Assembly: GCA_964017185.1 (NCBI GenBank)
Contig: OZ024875.1
Location: 63,235,043-63,299,042, forward strand
DNA from: Rugalucina vietnamica
Lineage: Eukaryota > Mollusca > Bivalvia > Lucinida > Lucinidae
Reading direction: 5' to 3'
DNA length: 64,000 bases
Position numbers and translations under genes: made by a program. How positions within the stretch are numbered: the stretch's first letter is position 1; every line of letters begins with the position of its first letter. The notes under the pieces are model-generated. The model saw only the letters and a program-made list of their open reading frames with translations. It had not been told where the DNA came from and did no database searches. Shown here in pieces: positions 43,930-55,817 of the stretch.

Positions 43930-44214
43930 TAACGTTTTAAAGTCCTGATGTATGCATGCTACTTATCATATGAACTTCTTTTTATAAAATATCAAATAAC
44001 TTGAACAAGAGGATAGCAAGGCCTTTAATTAACCATGTCGTGGTTAAATTCGAAGCATGCTGTATGCTGTATTACATTCTTTTATACAGATTGATTATCT
44101 TGTTGAATGATGTTCAAAGTTTACTTGGATACTTACTTTCCGAGAAAGGACGCACGACTGTAGGTGAACATTAACATAAAAAAGTATAGGAACAACAAAC
44201 TAAATGTAGTGAAC

Positions 44215-44575
44215 AATTGCAGAAGCTGAGGGTGAGGTTATGGCAATGTAAAACTAGTTTAAGCCCGCCAGTAATTTAATATTATTGATCGTGCCAAGGC
44301 GATACTTCTGTTGTGAGTCTTATTGTTTTATGTCTTGATGTTGAATTTTTGTGCTGTTTGCTCCTTATGTGCATTTCATATTTTAGTTAAGTTTGGGTAA
44401 CTTAGTGGCCGCCTGTTGGAAAATAGCTGCTCACTCGGCTGACAATATGTTTTCTTAGTATAAATACCTAATTGTCAATTTAGTTTCTTTCCCACTGGGC
44501 CTTAGTTTTTGGAGTGGTCTTTTTTTCTGATTGTGCCATTTCCTCACCATTGCCTACTTGTACCTTATCATTGCA
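44215..44575 (-). mobile_element. R1 repeat, reverse copy (intergenic)
   Basis: Antisense copy running from GCAGAAGCTGAGGGTGAGG to ACCATTGCCTACTTGTACC. Lies between the convergent ABCA genes. Confidence 0.8.
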
Positions 44576-44664
44576 ATGAAACCTTAATGGAGGAAGAAGC
44601 AGTACATTTTATCATTGTATACGTTTTGCTGTTTATCTATTCACTCCTATAATTGTGTCTTTTC

Positions 44665-45425
44665 CTAGTCTTCAACAGCCACCGAACGATATTTCAAAGA
44701 GATTATTCTCTCGCTCCAAACCAAGCAACTTATAAACGACACACGCGCAAGAAATTTCACCATTTATTTAATTCAAAATTTCACCATTTATTAAATTAGG
44801 CGTACACGTGGTAGGACACCCATATTCATATTACTTACACCTAACCCTGAGTGGCTCATCAGAGCCCCACTGAAACTAGTGCCTGCTAGCGTTCCCTGTA
44901 TGTGACTCAGAAGATGTAGAAATTAAAAATTGAGGTGTCTACTTTTTTTTTTTCCTGGGCGAGACCAGTACTATAGGAGGTTGTTTTTGAGGTTGTTTTG
45001 TGGGTTTGTTGTTCCGGGAGCACCCGAAGGCTCAACCGGGAGGAGGTTTTTGGAGAAGCCCGGGATCGAACCTGCAACCCCTGTTTTACAAGGCGAGTGA
45101 CTTAACCACTGCACCACGGAGGCTTCTAACTGAAGTGTCTTATCAGCTTGAATGACGCATGCGGTATTTTACCGCTATAACTGTTACATAGCACGTGCTA
45201 CTACCGATTAAACAGACTGTCCTTTATATATATGTAAAGTTGCTTAAAGCGGCCGCAAATGAAAAAAAAATGTCTAATTCACTCTGTTCAAACGACATAA
45301 ATAGCAGTTCTCTTGCTCCAAACCAAGCAATTTTACATATAAACGACAAACGCAAGAAATTTCATCATTTATTAAATTCAAAATTTCACCATGTATTAAA
45401 GTAGGCGTAAGCGTGGTAGGACAGC
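44665..45425 (+). repeat. Diverged direct duplication flanking a SINE
   Basis: 44665-44820 and 45275-45425 share TTCTC..TTGCTCCAAACCAAGCAA.TT, AAATTTCACCATTTATTAAA and GTAGGCGTA..CGTGGTAGGACA. A third related patch near 47938-48012 repeats AGTGTCTTATCAGCTTGAAT and TACATAGCACGTGCTACT. Confidence 0.65.
44943..45127 (-). mobile_element. tRNA-derived SINE
   Basis: On the minus strand the head reads GAAGCCTCCGTGGTGCAGTG with A box GTGGTTAAG and B box GGTTCGATCCC, followed by an unrelated body and a poly-A tail (T-run 44943-44955 on +). Imperfect 13-bp direct repeats flank it (AATTGAGGTGTCT, AACTGAAGTGTCT). Not a functional tRNA: no acceptor stem pairing is kept. Confidence 0.85.
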
Positions 45426-45697
45426 TTGAATACGAAGACAGGGAAACACGGGTCTTTAACCAAAGTCAAATCGACTATCTTATCACCAGCTAACCATTCT
45501 ATCAGTACCATCAAATTCACGTACTTTCATCCACCACACATCGACCCTATGCCCGTCGAATTGACATAAACAATGTGCCATATAGCACATCATAACATTT
45601 TAAAAAAATAGCATTGATACAAAAAATGGATACTTCATTGGATGATGAATTAAAATCTTTCAGCATCATTACACTTCCATGCAATGCAAGTATTATT

Positions 45698-46505
45698 ATA
45701 CCCCCGGCATTTTTGCCGACGGGGTATATAGTTTTCGTCTTTCCGTTCGTCCGTTCGTATTTTCGTTAGTTCGTTAGTTACAGTTTGCCTCAAAGTTTGG
45801 TTAAAGTTTCTCTAGTGTTCTATATCTCATACACCAATGGTCAGAAATCATTCGTATTTGCACCATAGGTACCCTATAGGGTTTGCTTTGTTTCCATTAT
45901 TTCGGGCTTCAGGGTCCATGCCCTGTGGGTGGGGCTAGAGTTCAAAATCTATGTCACCTTGATAAAGTTTCTCTAGTTTCTTCTCTTAGTTCATATATTA
46001 ACAAATACTTATAGCTTTTCGGTTAAATTAAATTCCATGGCACCAAACTCTAGGGGTTGGGCTGGAGGTCAAAATCTAGGACAATTTATAAAATACAATA
46101 GTGACCAAGATTAATATTCTGTATTTCTATATCTTGACAAACATGTATCAGCATTCAGCAAGCATTCATGCTTTACAACATGCATACCACATAAGGGTTA
46201 GACCCAGTGGTCCATGCATGGGGATGGGGTTGGGACTTGAGGGTCCGTGGATTATGTCCTAGACTGAGTATACACGTCAGCTCTGTATACTGCTCTAAAA
46301 TAGATATGCCATTCTAAATCTCCACACCCACCCCCCTACATGTTTGTATGCAAAGTACTTTACAGTGCTGATTTCTAAAGTGTACTTGATAAGAGTACTG
46401 TCTTTCATTGAGGATTTGAGATTCAATGTCAGGGGTGAGCATCTGCCGGGTTGTATGTGTAGGGGCTGGGGGGGGGGGGGCTTGGTGGTTACCAGCCGGG
46501 GGTAT
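45698..46505. mobile_element. 0.8-kb element with ATACCCCCGG termini
   Basis: ATACCCCCGG at 45698 and CCGGGGGTAT ending 46505. Starts with a small hairpin (GGCATTTTTGCC) and a TTCGTCCGTTCGT tract. No ORF. 46506-47100 shows nothing recognisable. Confidence 0.7.
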
Positions 46506-47109
46506 ATGTGTATAAAACATGGTTATTGTAACAAATATTCATTTTATAACATGCATTTATAGAGCTTTATGATGACTTCAAAAGCGACATGCCCGCATAA
46601 AAGCAACCACTGGTGCGTCATCCTATCTAAATAATTTAAGAGCATAGTTCAGCTCGTCATCCAATTACTTTCAGAGTGCCAAACACTTTGTTTTCACGAG
46701 AATAACAAAATATCATCGTGCCAAATCGTTTAAATGTCAGCTTCATGAAATAATAAATCCAAAATCCAAAATAAATTTTGGAATTATACTGTATGCTTAT
46801 TTATTCTAGCCTACTTCCACCTGATCATCAAACTCAAAATGGACACATCCAGTTACTTTCAACCGCTCGTAACATGTCATTACAGCTACTCTGCTCCTAA
46901 CCTGTATATGCTTGTATATGCAACAACTGAAACCATTTTTAAAAGAAATTATATCTACTCATCTTTGATGATATCCGCCCCTCTGATGATTCCACATCAA
47001 TGATTTCTCCCGTCTCGAAAACGGACCACGTGATACCCTCCTTCAGGATTCCATAGCATCAGGATATGAAGGAGTTCCGACTCTTCACTGGATTACATCA
47101 GTAAGTCAT

Positions 47110-47495
47110 GTCCATGTCACCATTTTGCATTCCAAAAGTCTTAAAAAGTGCCACAAAAATTTTGAAAATCGGTTAACAATTAAAAATTTTATGCGAGAAA
47201 ATAATTTTGGATAGGGCTTTTTTCATTGTTAAAATGTCAGTATGGGAAGTAACTATTTTCCCAGAAAAAATCTAAATTGATTATTTTTCATTTAACTTGA
47301 ATGCACCAAACCAAAACAAAATTGTATTGTATGAACAGCTGAGCACCGAACTCTTAAAAATATTCCACAGATAGGCTTTATTTTCAATTTTGAGGTGTAT
47401 GGATTACCTCCCTTGTACATGAAAATATTTTTAACCGATTTTCAAAATTTTTGCGGCACTTTTAACGACTTTTGGGTTGCAAAAAGATGACAAAG
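47110..47495. mobile_element. MITE-like inverted repeat
   Basis: CCAAAAGTCTTAAAAAGTGCC and ATTTTGAAAATCGGTTAA (47127-47178) are mirrored at about 47430-47485 (TTAACCGATTTTCAAAAT, GGCACTTTTAACGACTTTTG). AT-rich 250-bp interior. Confidence 0.7.
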
Positions 47496-48027
47496 TCATA
47501 TTTTTCTTGTAGTATTTCACAAAAGTGAGATTTTGAAAAATGCAGTTTCTGAAAGATGGTGTTCAGACTGTAGACAAGATTTCGGTTACATATACCGTCT
47601 TATTTTAGTTAATAAGGCCATACACTCGGTCATCTAAAACCAAAATACAAACTGTACGTGCAGCATATATTATCGCTTTTTCAACTCCATAGCATCCGTG
47701 AGGAGTACAACATGTATCTGACATACTTGATATTACAATATCCGCCCTTTAATAACATGTAACTTATACAATACTCGATATGACATCTGAATAAAAGAGG
47801 TACAAAATTTAGTTACCCTTTCATTCATGAATATACCACTATACCCAGGAACCGGAGTCCAACGACAATTCTGCTTCAAACTGATACATTTTCGCCATCT
47901 GTTGTAAGCCATTATACATGTCGAAAACATGTATAAAATTGAGGTGTCTTTTGAAGTGTCTTATCAGCTTGAATTTTACCGCTTTAACTTTGTTACATAG
48001 CACGTGCTACTGGCCGTTCGTCTCTCA

Positions 48028-48205
48028 CTAATGAGAAAGACCATCATTATTTCTTGAATAGGTTCGTGTGTGTTGGTGAGTTCTTTGATGGCTGACTAGG
48101 CCAATTCTAGCTCTAAACTGTCGGTAGCAAGTAGAGCAAGTCAGTATCATGGAATCAGCTGGTGGCCCATTGGTATTGGCTTTGCGTTTTTTGCGCTTTG
48201 ATTCT
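48028..48205 (-). pseudogene. LINE 3' end with C2H2 zinc-finger remnant
   Basis: The minus-strand frame encodes KRKANTNGPPADSM, then a C-x2-C...H-x3-H finger (CSTCYRQFRARIG...) of the kind found at the C-terminus of some LINE polyproteins. Upstream the frame runs straight into an unrelated repeat (48213 onward), so only the last ~55 codons are LINE. The 107-codon ORF is therefore chimeric and not a host zinc-finger gene. Confidence 0.6.
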
Positions 48206-48212
48206 CTTTTTT

Positions 48213-48960
48213 GGCTCACCTGAGCCGAAAGCTCACACGGTGAGCTTATAGGATGGCCATGCTCCGTCGTCCGTCCGTCGGCGTCCATCGTCCGTCCGTC
48301 CACAAATTCAAAGATCTTCTCCTCTGAAACCGCTTGGCCAATCAAAGCCAAATTTAATATTGAGCAGCCTTAGGAAAGGGGAACGAAGGTGTATATAAAT
48401 GATCCAGGTCACATGACGAAGATGGCCGCCATGGCTATAAATAGCAAAAACCTTTAAAACTCTTCTTCTCCAGAACCGGAAGGCCTATAATTTTGAAACT
48501 TGGCATGAAGAATCAAGGAGAGGAGCTCTACAAAGTTTATATAAATCATGACCCTGGGATGACCTTGACCTAATTTATGGCAGTGTCAACTTAGGTCGCC
48601 GATGCATTTGAGTGGTGAAAATTGTCAAAATATCGTTTGAAGGGAAAAACTTGAAGGAAATGGGCAAATGGACTGAAGATTTATGATTCTAAAAAATGGA
48701 CCCTAGGGACTGGTCTGCCCCCACCGGGCCCGTGGCAGTATATATGTATATTACCATAATATCAAAAGATCTTCTCTGAAACCAATTGGTCAATCAAAGC
48801 CAAACTTGATGTGGAGCGTCCTTAGAAATGGGGAACTATAATTTATATAAATGGTCCAGGTCACTTGACCAAGATGGCCGCTATGGCTATAAATAGCAAA
48901 AACCTTTAAAACTCTTCTTCTCCTGAACCAAAAGGCCTATGATTAATATATTGTTGAAGC
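48213..48960 (+). mobile_element. GGCTCACCTGAGC repeat with internal duplication
   Basis: Starts GGCTCACCTGAGCCGAAAGC with a GTCCGTCCGTCGGCGTCC tract. Two copies of a ~190-bp block (48309-48504 and 48768-48950) share AAAGATCTTCTC, CTATAAATAGCAAAAACC and AAAACTCTTCTTCTCC. The second terminus was not found, so it is probably truncated. 48961-49185 shows nothing clear. Confidence 0.65.
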
Positions 48961-49189
48961 AAGTGTACATACAAGTGACCGCCTTACATTTCAGCTAAAC
49001 AACAAAACGTCTGGCGGTGCCTTCATGTTTAAGGTCACACTCAAAGACATATTGTAGTGCACATGTTTAAATGCTCATTTTCAAGGCTGGAGAAGTCGGT
49101 GCTGGCTCAATACCAGGTCTACAAGGCGAGTTGCTCAATACAAGGCCCACCAGGATTCAACTGGTGTTTTTCTTTTGCTCGCCGATTAG

Positions 49190-49330
49190 GTTCTAAAGAG
49201 CAACCATAATCTATGTTTTGGAGCAAAAATAAGAAAAATAGGTATACCCCTGCAAACCCCAGTTTTTCTGTATAAAAGTGGGGTTCAAGGGTGTAAACAT
49301 TGCACGGTCATGTTTTCCTGATGATATAAA
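49190..49330. repeat. R3 half-copy
   Basis: Right half of the R3 MITE: TAATCTATGTTTTGGAGC, AGGTATACCCCTGCAAACCC, GCACGGTCATGTTTTCCTGAT. 49331-50170 holds only AT-rich intergenic DNA; I see no convincing polyadenylation site for gene 2. Confidence 0.7.
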
Positions 49331-50170
49331 ACTTATGTGTAGAAGGGCTCAAAATAGAGAAACTAGTATCGCAAATAAAGATTTATTTTCATCAAATTAT
49401 ATATAAGAATATTCGTAAAACATAAAAATGTGTCATTTTGATTTAAACTCGGAATGTATAAAACATCATTAACAATGAACTACTTATTAAAGCAGACAAA
49501 ATAATTGTGAAAAATGATATGGCACATAGTAAAAACTTAACAAAGACAAGGTATTTCTTCCTGTCATACTGACAATCAACATCATTTGAACCGACAGCGC
49601 TTATCAGGATAAACCATATGGTACCCTTTGACCGGTTTGGCTTTATTAAGTAAGAAAAGAGGGACCAGGAATTCAAAACCGGACATAGGCACTAGGCGAA
49701 AGAGATCAGTAAGGTCATAAGCTACACAGCACCAACGCTAGACAAATTAAGTATGAATTCATCACAGTTATGCAAAGATTGGATTTCAACAATTGTAATA
49801 TCCAAAAAAAAGAAATAACTGACCATATTCAGGATCTCAATTTCTGGAAAGAAGTTTAAATTTACCCCCCCCCCTAAAAAAAGGAAGATAAAATAATGAA
49901 AATAATGAAAATTACAGTTTGTTTGTTCTACATGAATGTTTATGAGATAAAGGTATGTGTTAGGGGTTTTACGGAGTAGAACACGTTGTTTGGTCGTAAA
50001 GCAACACACATATTTTGATAAATATGCAATAGCAAATTTTGATGTCATTGGTCACGCAACTCGGGTATGCCCTGTAATGCACTCCTATCCACTTTGTTCT
50101 AGTCGTACCTTCAATCATAGCATCAATTAGGTTGTTTCGTCTCTTTGTTTGATTGTTCTGTTTTTGTTTG

Positions 50171-50603
50171 TTATTCAAGTCTTATACAAAAACAGCAAGT
50201 TCTTTTCTTTCTCTCAGCCGGCTGAACTTGATTCTTTGTAAATGTCAGGAAAATTTGTTCTAATGTTGTTTGATGCACAGAATAATCCTCCACTTCATAT
50301 TCTTCCTTCGCTCTCTCCATCACTCCAAAGATTTGTCCCAACTTGGCGTTGTCGTCCGGTATTTGGTAATCCACGTACCCCTCGCTACTCTCAAACACCG
50401 TGGTATTGGGGAATGTAGTCATGATATATTGTGTTAGTCTCTCGCTACTGGCCACAAAGCCATTTTTGTCCAACGACATGCGACAGAATAGTGTATAACC
50501 ATGGCCAAACTTGCTCTTCAGGTGTTGCGGACTACCCAGACAAACGAGGCGACCGTTCACCATGATGACTATCTTTGTACACAACGCGTCACACTCTTCC
50601 ATG
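50171..50603 (-). CDS. ABCA gene 2 exon S': C-terminal end
   Basis: 433 nt. Acceptor TTTCAG|CATGG. Same MEECDALC start and CCFCIRLE tail as gene 1; 13 differences in 143 residues, clustered at the ALNTDGI/SLDKNGF and KVYK/EEYE positions. Confidence 0.95.
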
Positions 50604-53600
50604 CTGAAATTAAGCCTCCATTTTATATCATATTATATAAAAGCGTTTGGTTAATATATATACATGTATCTATAAGTTAGCTAGAATGGGAAACAGAAAG
50701 ACTCCAGCATATACAGCCTGTCATCAAAACAAACAAATATGACTATATAAACATCTGTATAAGATATGTCTATTAAAATCACTAAACACAATGAATTAAA
50801 TGAATACTGGTTGCTCCTAGACCATGAGATATTCAATGATACCCTTTCAAACTCTACTGTCACTACTCACCTATGCGAAGTTAGAACCAGCGTCCTACCA
50901 CTCGCCCGAACCTGTGACAGAACATTCCACAACTGACGTCTAGCTGCTGGGTCAAGTCCAGTTGTCGGCTCGTCCAGGAACACAAACGGTGGGTCTCCAA
51001 TCAAGGAGATGGCTGTTGACAATTTCCGTTTATTACCACCACTAAATGAAGACAGAAAGTGGAAATAAAGTTATTAGCAGTTAATTATTCTAAATAATTA
51101 TCACTTTCTTCAAATAGCTCCTTCAACATAATGCCGTTGTAACAATGCCCTATTTAATCCCAAAACCGTTTTAAATATGTAGAGGTGGTTCATTTCTTTT
51201 TATCGAAAACCAACTTCATTTAGGTTAAAGGCGTCCTTTCAGCAGTCAACTGAAAGTTCACTCCAAACCCGGTCATAGAATATCTCCTACAGCATTAAAC
51301 ATTAGCTATAAAAGATAGAATGCCTCAAAAGATAAAATGATGACAGCGTGGACTGTGATTAGTTGTTTGTTGTTACTTATTTCTTACCTATATACACCAG
51401 CCTGTTTCTTTGCGTGCTTTTTCAGCATCAACGTATCTGTTAGGCTTCGTACAACAGTTGGTATCTGTGAGTTCTCAATACCCCGCAGTCTCGCATACAT
51501 ATACAACGTCTCTTCTCCTGTCATTTGATCAATGAGAGCATCAAACTGGGGACAGTAGCAGAGGCTTTGCTGAACCTAAAAAATGGGAAAATGGGACTAA
51601 GAGTCAGTCTATCAACACCATTTTGAGAAAACAGATTCATTAGTACAAAATATACATAAGATTTTGAAGGGGTGATGCGCTTCATCCAGGACAAAATCTA
51701 ATTGAGGTACAAGTAGGCAAAGATCAGGAAAAGGCGCAATCAGAAAAAGATTCCCACTCCGAAAACCGAGGTGGGAAAAAACCAAACTAACAATCAGGTA
51801 CTTATACCATGAAACATATCGTAAGCCGAATGAGCAGCTATTTTCCCAATAGGTGGCCACTCAGTTACCTTAATTTAACTAAAACTATGAAAGCACGCAT
51901 AAGGCGCCAACAGCACAAAAATTTTAAACACCAAAGAACCACCACAGAAGTATCGCCACGATCAGTAACACAAAGTTACTGGCGGGCTTAAACCGGTTTT
52001 ACAGGCGCCTAACCTCACCCTCAGCTTCAGCAGTGGTTCATAACATTTAGTTAGTTCTTCGGTCCTCGTGGTGAATCTCTAACTAGTCAATGAATCATCA
52101 AGAACAAACAAATAAATCATGATAAACATCCTGATGAATCAAAAACCAGGACTCACAAATTGAGTAAGCTGCCTGACGATGGAGATCCCTGGGCGCCGAA
52201 TAACCCACTAACTCCGGAGCAAAAGAAAAACACCAGTTGGACCCCGGTGGGCCAAGCAACAGACAAGAAGCTCCGGCCCCAACCAACTAAAATGAATAGC
52301 TTTAAGTCATCGATGGGTTTTATTTTACTTTATTTACATAATCCTAGTTGTCCTCCAAGTGATCCCTATAATAGGGATTTGCTTTGCATCGTTTGCTATT
52401 TGCATTTACTGTTCAGTAGTAAAACTGTTCTCGATGTGTAAGGCCTTTACATTTACATTATGAAAACTTGCCCATGCAATATACAGAGATTTTTTCACTA
52501 GTAAAAATTGAAAATTTTCATGATATTATATTTGATATTTTTCTTATTTTTGTTCAAAACATAGATTGTGGGTACACATTAGAACCGCCTCGACGAGGCG
52601 GTTCTAATGAGTACCCACAATCTATGTTTTGGAGCAAAAATAAGAAAAATAGGTATACCCTTGCATACCCCAGATTCACTATATAAAAGTGGGGTATAAG
52701 GGGGTATTCATTGCACGGACATGTTTTCCTGATGCATAGATATTTTTCCCAACATTACAAATGCAATCAATGTCTTCTGTCTTTTGTATTTGCAGCCATA
52801 TTATTACTGAATATTCCAAAACTACATCATTCAACATTACCTTCTTTATATCTTTCTTGACAGAATATTTGTCGAGATAGGCACTCCCCGATGATATGAT
52901 CTCATCTCCTGTTAACATTTTGAACGTTGTCGTTTTGCCAGCCCCATTTTGTCCCAGTAAACCAAAGCATTCTTCTTTGGCAATACCCAGACTTACATCC
53001 TTTACTGCGTGAACATAGCCCAAACCATAGTATTTGTTTACATTCTGTTGAAAAATAGAACTAAATGAAACATCAGTATCTATCGCAAATTTATCAATAT
53101 CTGCCCATAAAAACGACTGTTTTACTTCATTGCTTATAATAATAAGCTAAAACCTCGTGAACAAGCAAAGTGACAATGAACTAGTAGGTACAAGTAGGCA
53201 CCGATCAGGAAAAGGCGCTATCAGAAAAAAATTCCTACTCCAAAGACCGAGGTGGGAAAAAATTAACAATCAGGTAGAAAAAGATTACCATTCCAAAGAC
53301 CGTGGTGGGAAAAAAATTAACAATCAGGTAAAAAATTTAAGCCGAATGAGCAGCTATTTTCCTAAGAGGTGGCCACTCAGTTGCCTAAACTTAACTAAAA
53401 ATATGAAAACATACATAAGGCGCCAACAGCACAAAATTTAAACACCACGACATAAAACAATAAGAGCTACCAAAGAGACCACTAAGACATAATGGTCATA
53501 ATTATCTAAAGAAAGGGTCCACTGAAAAATACTTATTTTACCTTTAGAATGATAGAATCCGTTTCATGTAGTTTATCAAGCGAGGTGTTTGCAATTCTCT

Positions 53601-55752
53601 CTTTTTCGTCCGAAACGTCACTGTCTTCACCACTATCAAACATGGATGTCTGTCGTGACAACACTTGGCCGCTAGTTGCAGAGTTAACGAGAGTTTTACT
53701 CGAACATATACTTGTGTACAGTCGAGTAAAGAGGCCGTACTCGACCATCAATACCAATCCGAAGTAAACAAACCCTTGCATAATCATGAAGAGGAGCTGT
53801 CGACCGATTCCAGGTTTATCCCAACTGAGATAGTTGTCCTGATACGTGAAACAGATGTCACCTGTACATGGAACGCCTGTAAATAGAATGAGAAACAAAA
53901 TGTTGAACGTCGTGTCGATGTACCTCCTGGGGACAAACTCAACTTACGCATAATTGATCTTGCGCTAAATAAATATTCGACAAGCACGATTACCAAGACA
54001 AAGTGTGTAAAAACTGACGATGAATTTCTACAGCAAACATCAAACCGTGTTTACCTGGGACGTTTTGTACAATAGTAGTAGTGTATGATTTTTATTGAAT
54101 AAATACCATTTTTTGCTTACCAGGACAGCATCCAAATGTGAACTCGGCAGGAAAGCCAGAACAATATTTTTGCAGTTTTGCACATGTATCTTTGTTCAGT
54201 GAATTAGAATACATGTCCATTAGAGCAGAGCCAATGTCAAAGTTTGGCATGGAAACCAGGAATACCCATTCAAGAGCTTTGCTGATATCTTCCGTCCCCA
54301 ATGTTGGGATGCTCAAGATATAAACGGCCATCAAAAACACCAAACCTGAAATTTACAGAGCAATTAGAAAACGGTATTATACAAACGTAAGAAAGCTTCC
54401 ACAATTAATATAAATATTTAGACATTAACGAACACTTTACATAAAAAACAAACCTTTTGTTTAGTCCTAAATGTTTCAAGCCCTTTCATTTGATAACGTA
54501 TGCTAACAACAACAGTATTCTTCGTAAATATTATATAATGATGAAAATATGCTCTGTTCCCACACCACCATTTTTCTGATTTATTTTGTTTTTAAATTGC
54601 CGTTTACCCTTTATATACGCACATGTGTTCCACTTTGCTCTCGCAGGTTATTTACATTGCAATAAATGCTGAATCATTATTTGTATTTACCCATATACGA
54701 GTACTCTACCTACCTACGCCAAGATTGATCATGGATCCCACAACCATCCCAGTAGCAGGAACCTTGAACAGGTAATGGAGAAGATACACGAACGGCAACA
54801 CAGCCCAGCCGTACGCCATAAAGATAAGGAACACTATACCAAGGCGATTCTCATTCACATATGCCTCTGTTTGGAACGCTGCAAATACGATCATAGTCCC
54901 GAAAATTGGTACAGTGTAGTTGATAATATCCCAAGTGAATGTCGACAACCAGAAAGCTCCAGGTCCGACGCCGCTGACGACCTGCAGGTGCTTGGCTCCA
55001 ACAGACCGCTCCTTGATCAGAAAGATGATGAAGCTAGTCACCATGAAGGCCATTCCAAAAAGAACGCTGACCGCTATGGTGAATCCTATCCCCATTCCTG
55101 TATTAATGATTCTGTCGCTATTGTCTTTGAGTTTCCGCGGAAAGGGGTGATTGTAGGTATGTATTGTATAGTTATCGTTGGTGAAATATCGCAGCATACC
55201 GTTCATCAGGTAATGTAAGGAAATCGCGATACCGTGTAAAGGTTGGTCGTTGAAGTTTGCGGTAACTGTTGTCGTATCGGCTACACTCGTGTTGGAACTT
55301 TTGTTTGAATATTCAAAGTTACCAGCGACGATATATTTCGTATTGAATGTTGAGCTTCCAATATCGTCCTTCATTTTCAGGAAATAGTCATCCATTGTAG
55401 GATATGTCGCCCGATCAACTTTATCTACACTTCCAAACTGAGACATGTACGCCTGTGCCAGAGCTGTATTTTCTACGTTCAGTATAAAGCCATCGCTGTA
55501 TGGAACCACAAAGTCGCGGAACTGGTGACTGTCCAAAAGCAGCGCTGGCTCATCTGTTATTTTGGGAATGGTTTTCTCCGTTGACAGAGCCGATATTGTA
55601 AATAACACCGGGAGTACGAGCTGCACGATCGTGATGATTTTGTTTCGCATTGTGTGAATTAGCTTTTTGATGAACATCGCGTAGAATTGCTGGACCATCA
55701 GTGCTATGCCGGTATTCTTCTTCAAGTTCTTGTTGTAATCTAAAACGACAAC

Positions 55753-55817
<65 letters not shown>

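Noticed and set aside
44943..45127. tRNA gene (also 62880-62957)
   Set aside because: A and B boxes are present but the cloverleaf is not kept, and bodies with poly-A tails follow; these are SINEs.
48028..48351. C2H2 zinc-finger host gene
   Set aside because: Only the last ~55 codons look like a LINE tail; the N-terminal half is an unrelated interspersed repeat.
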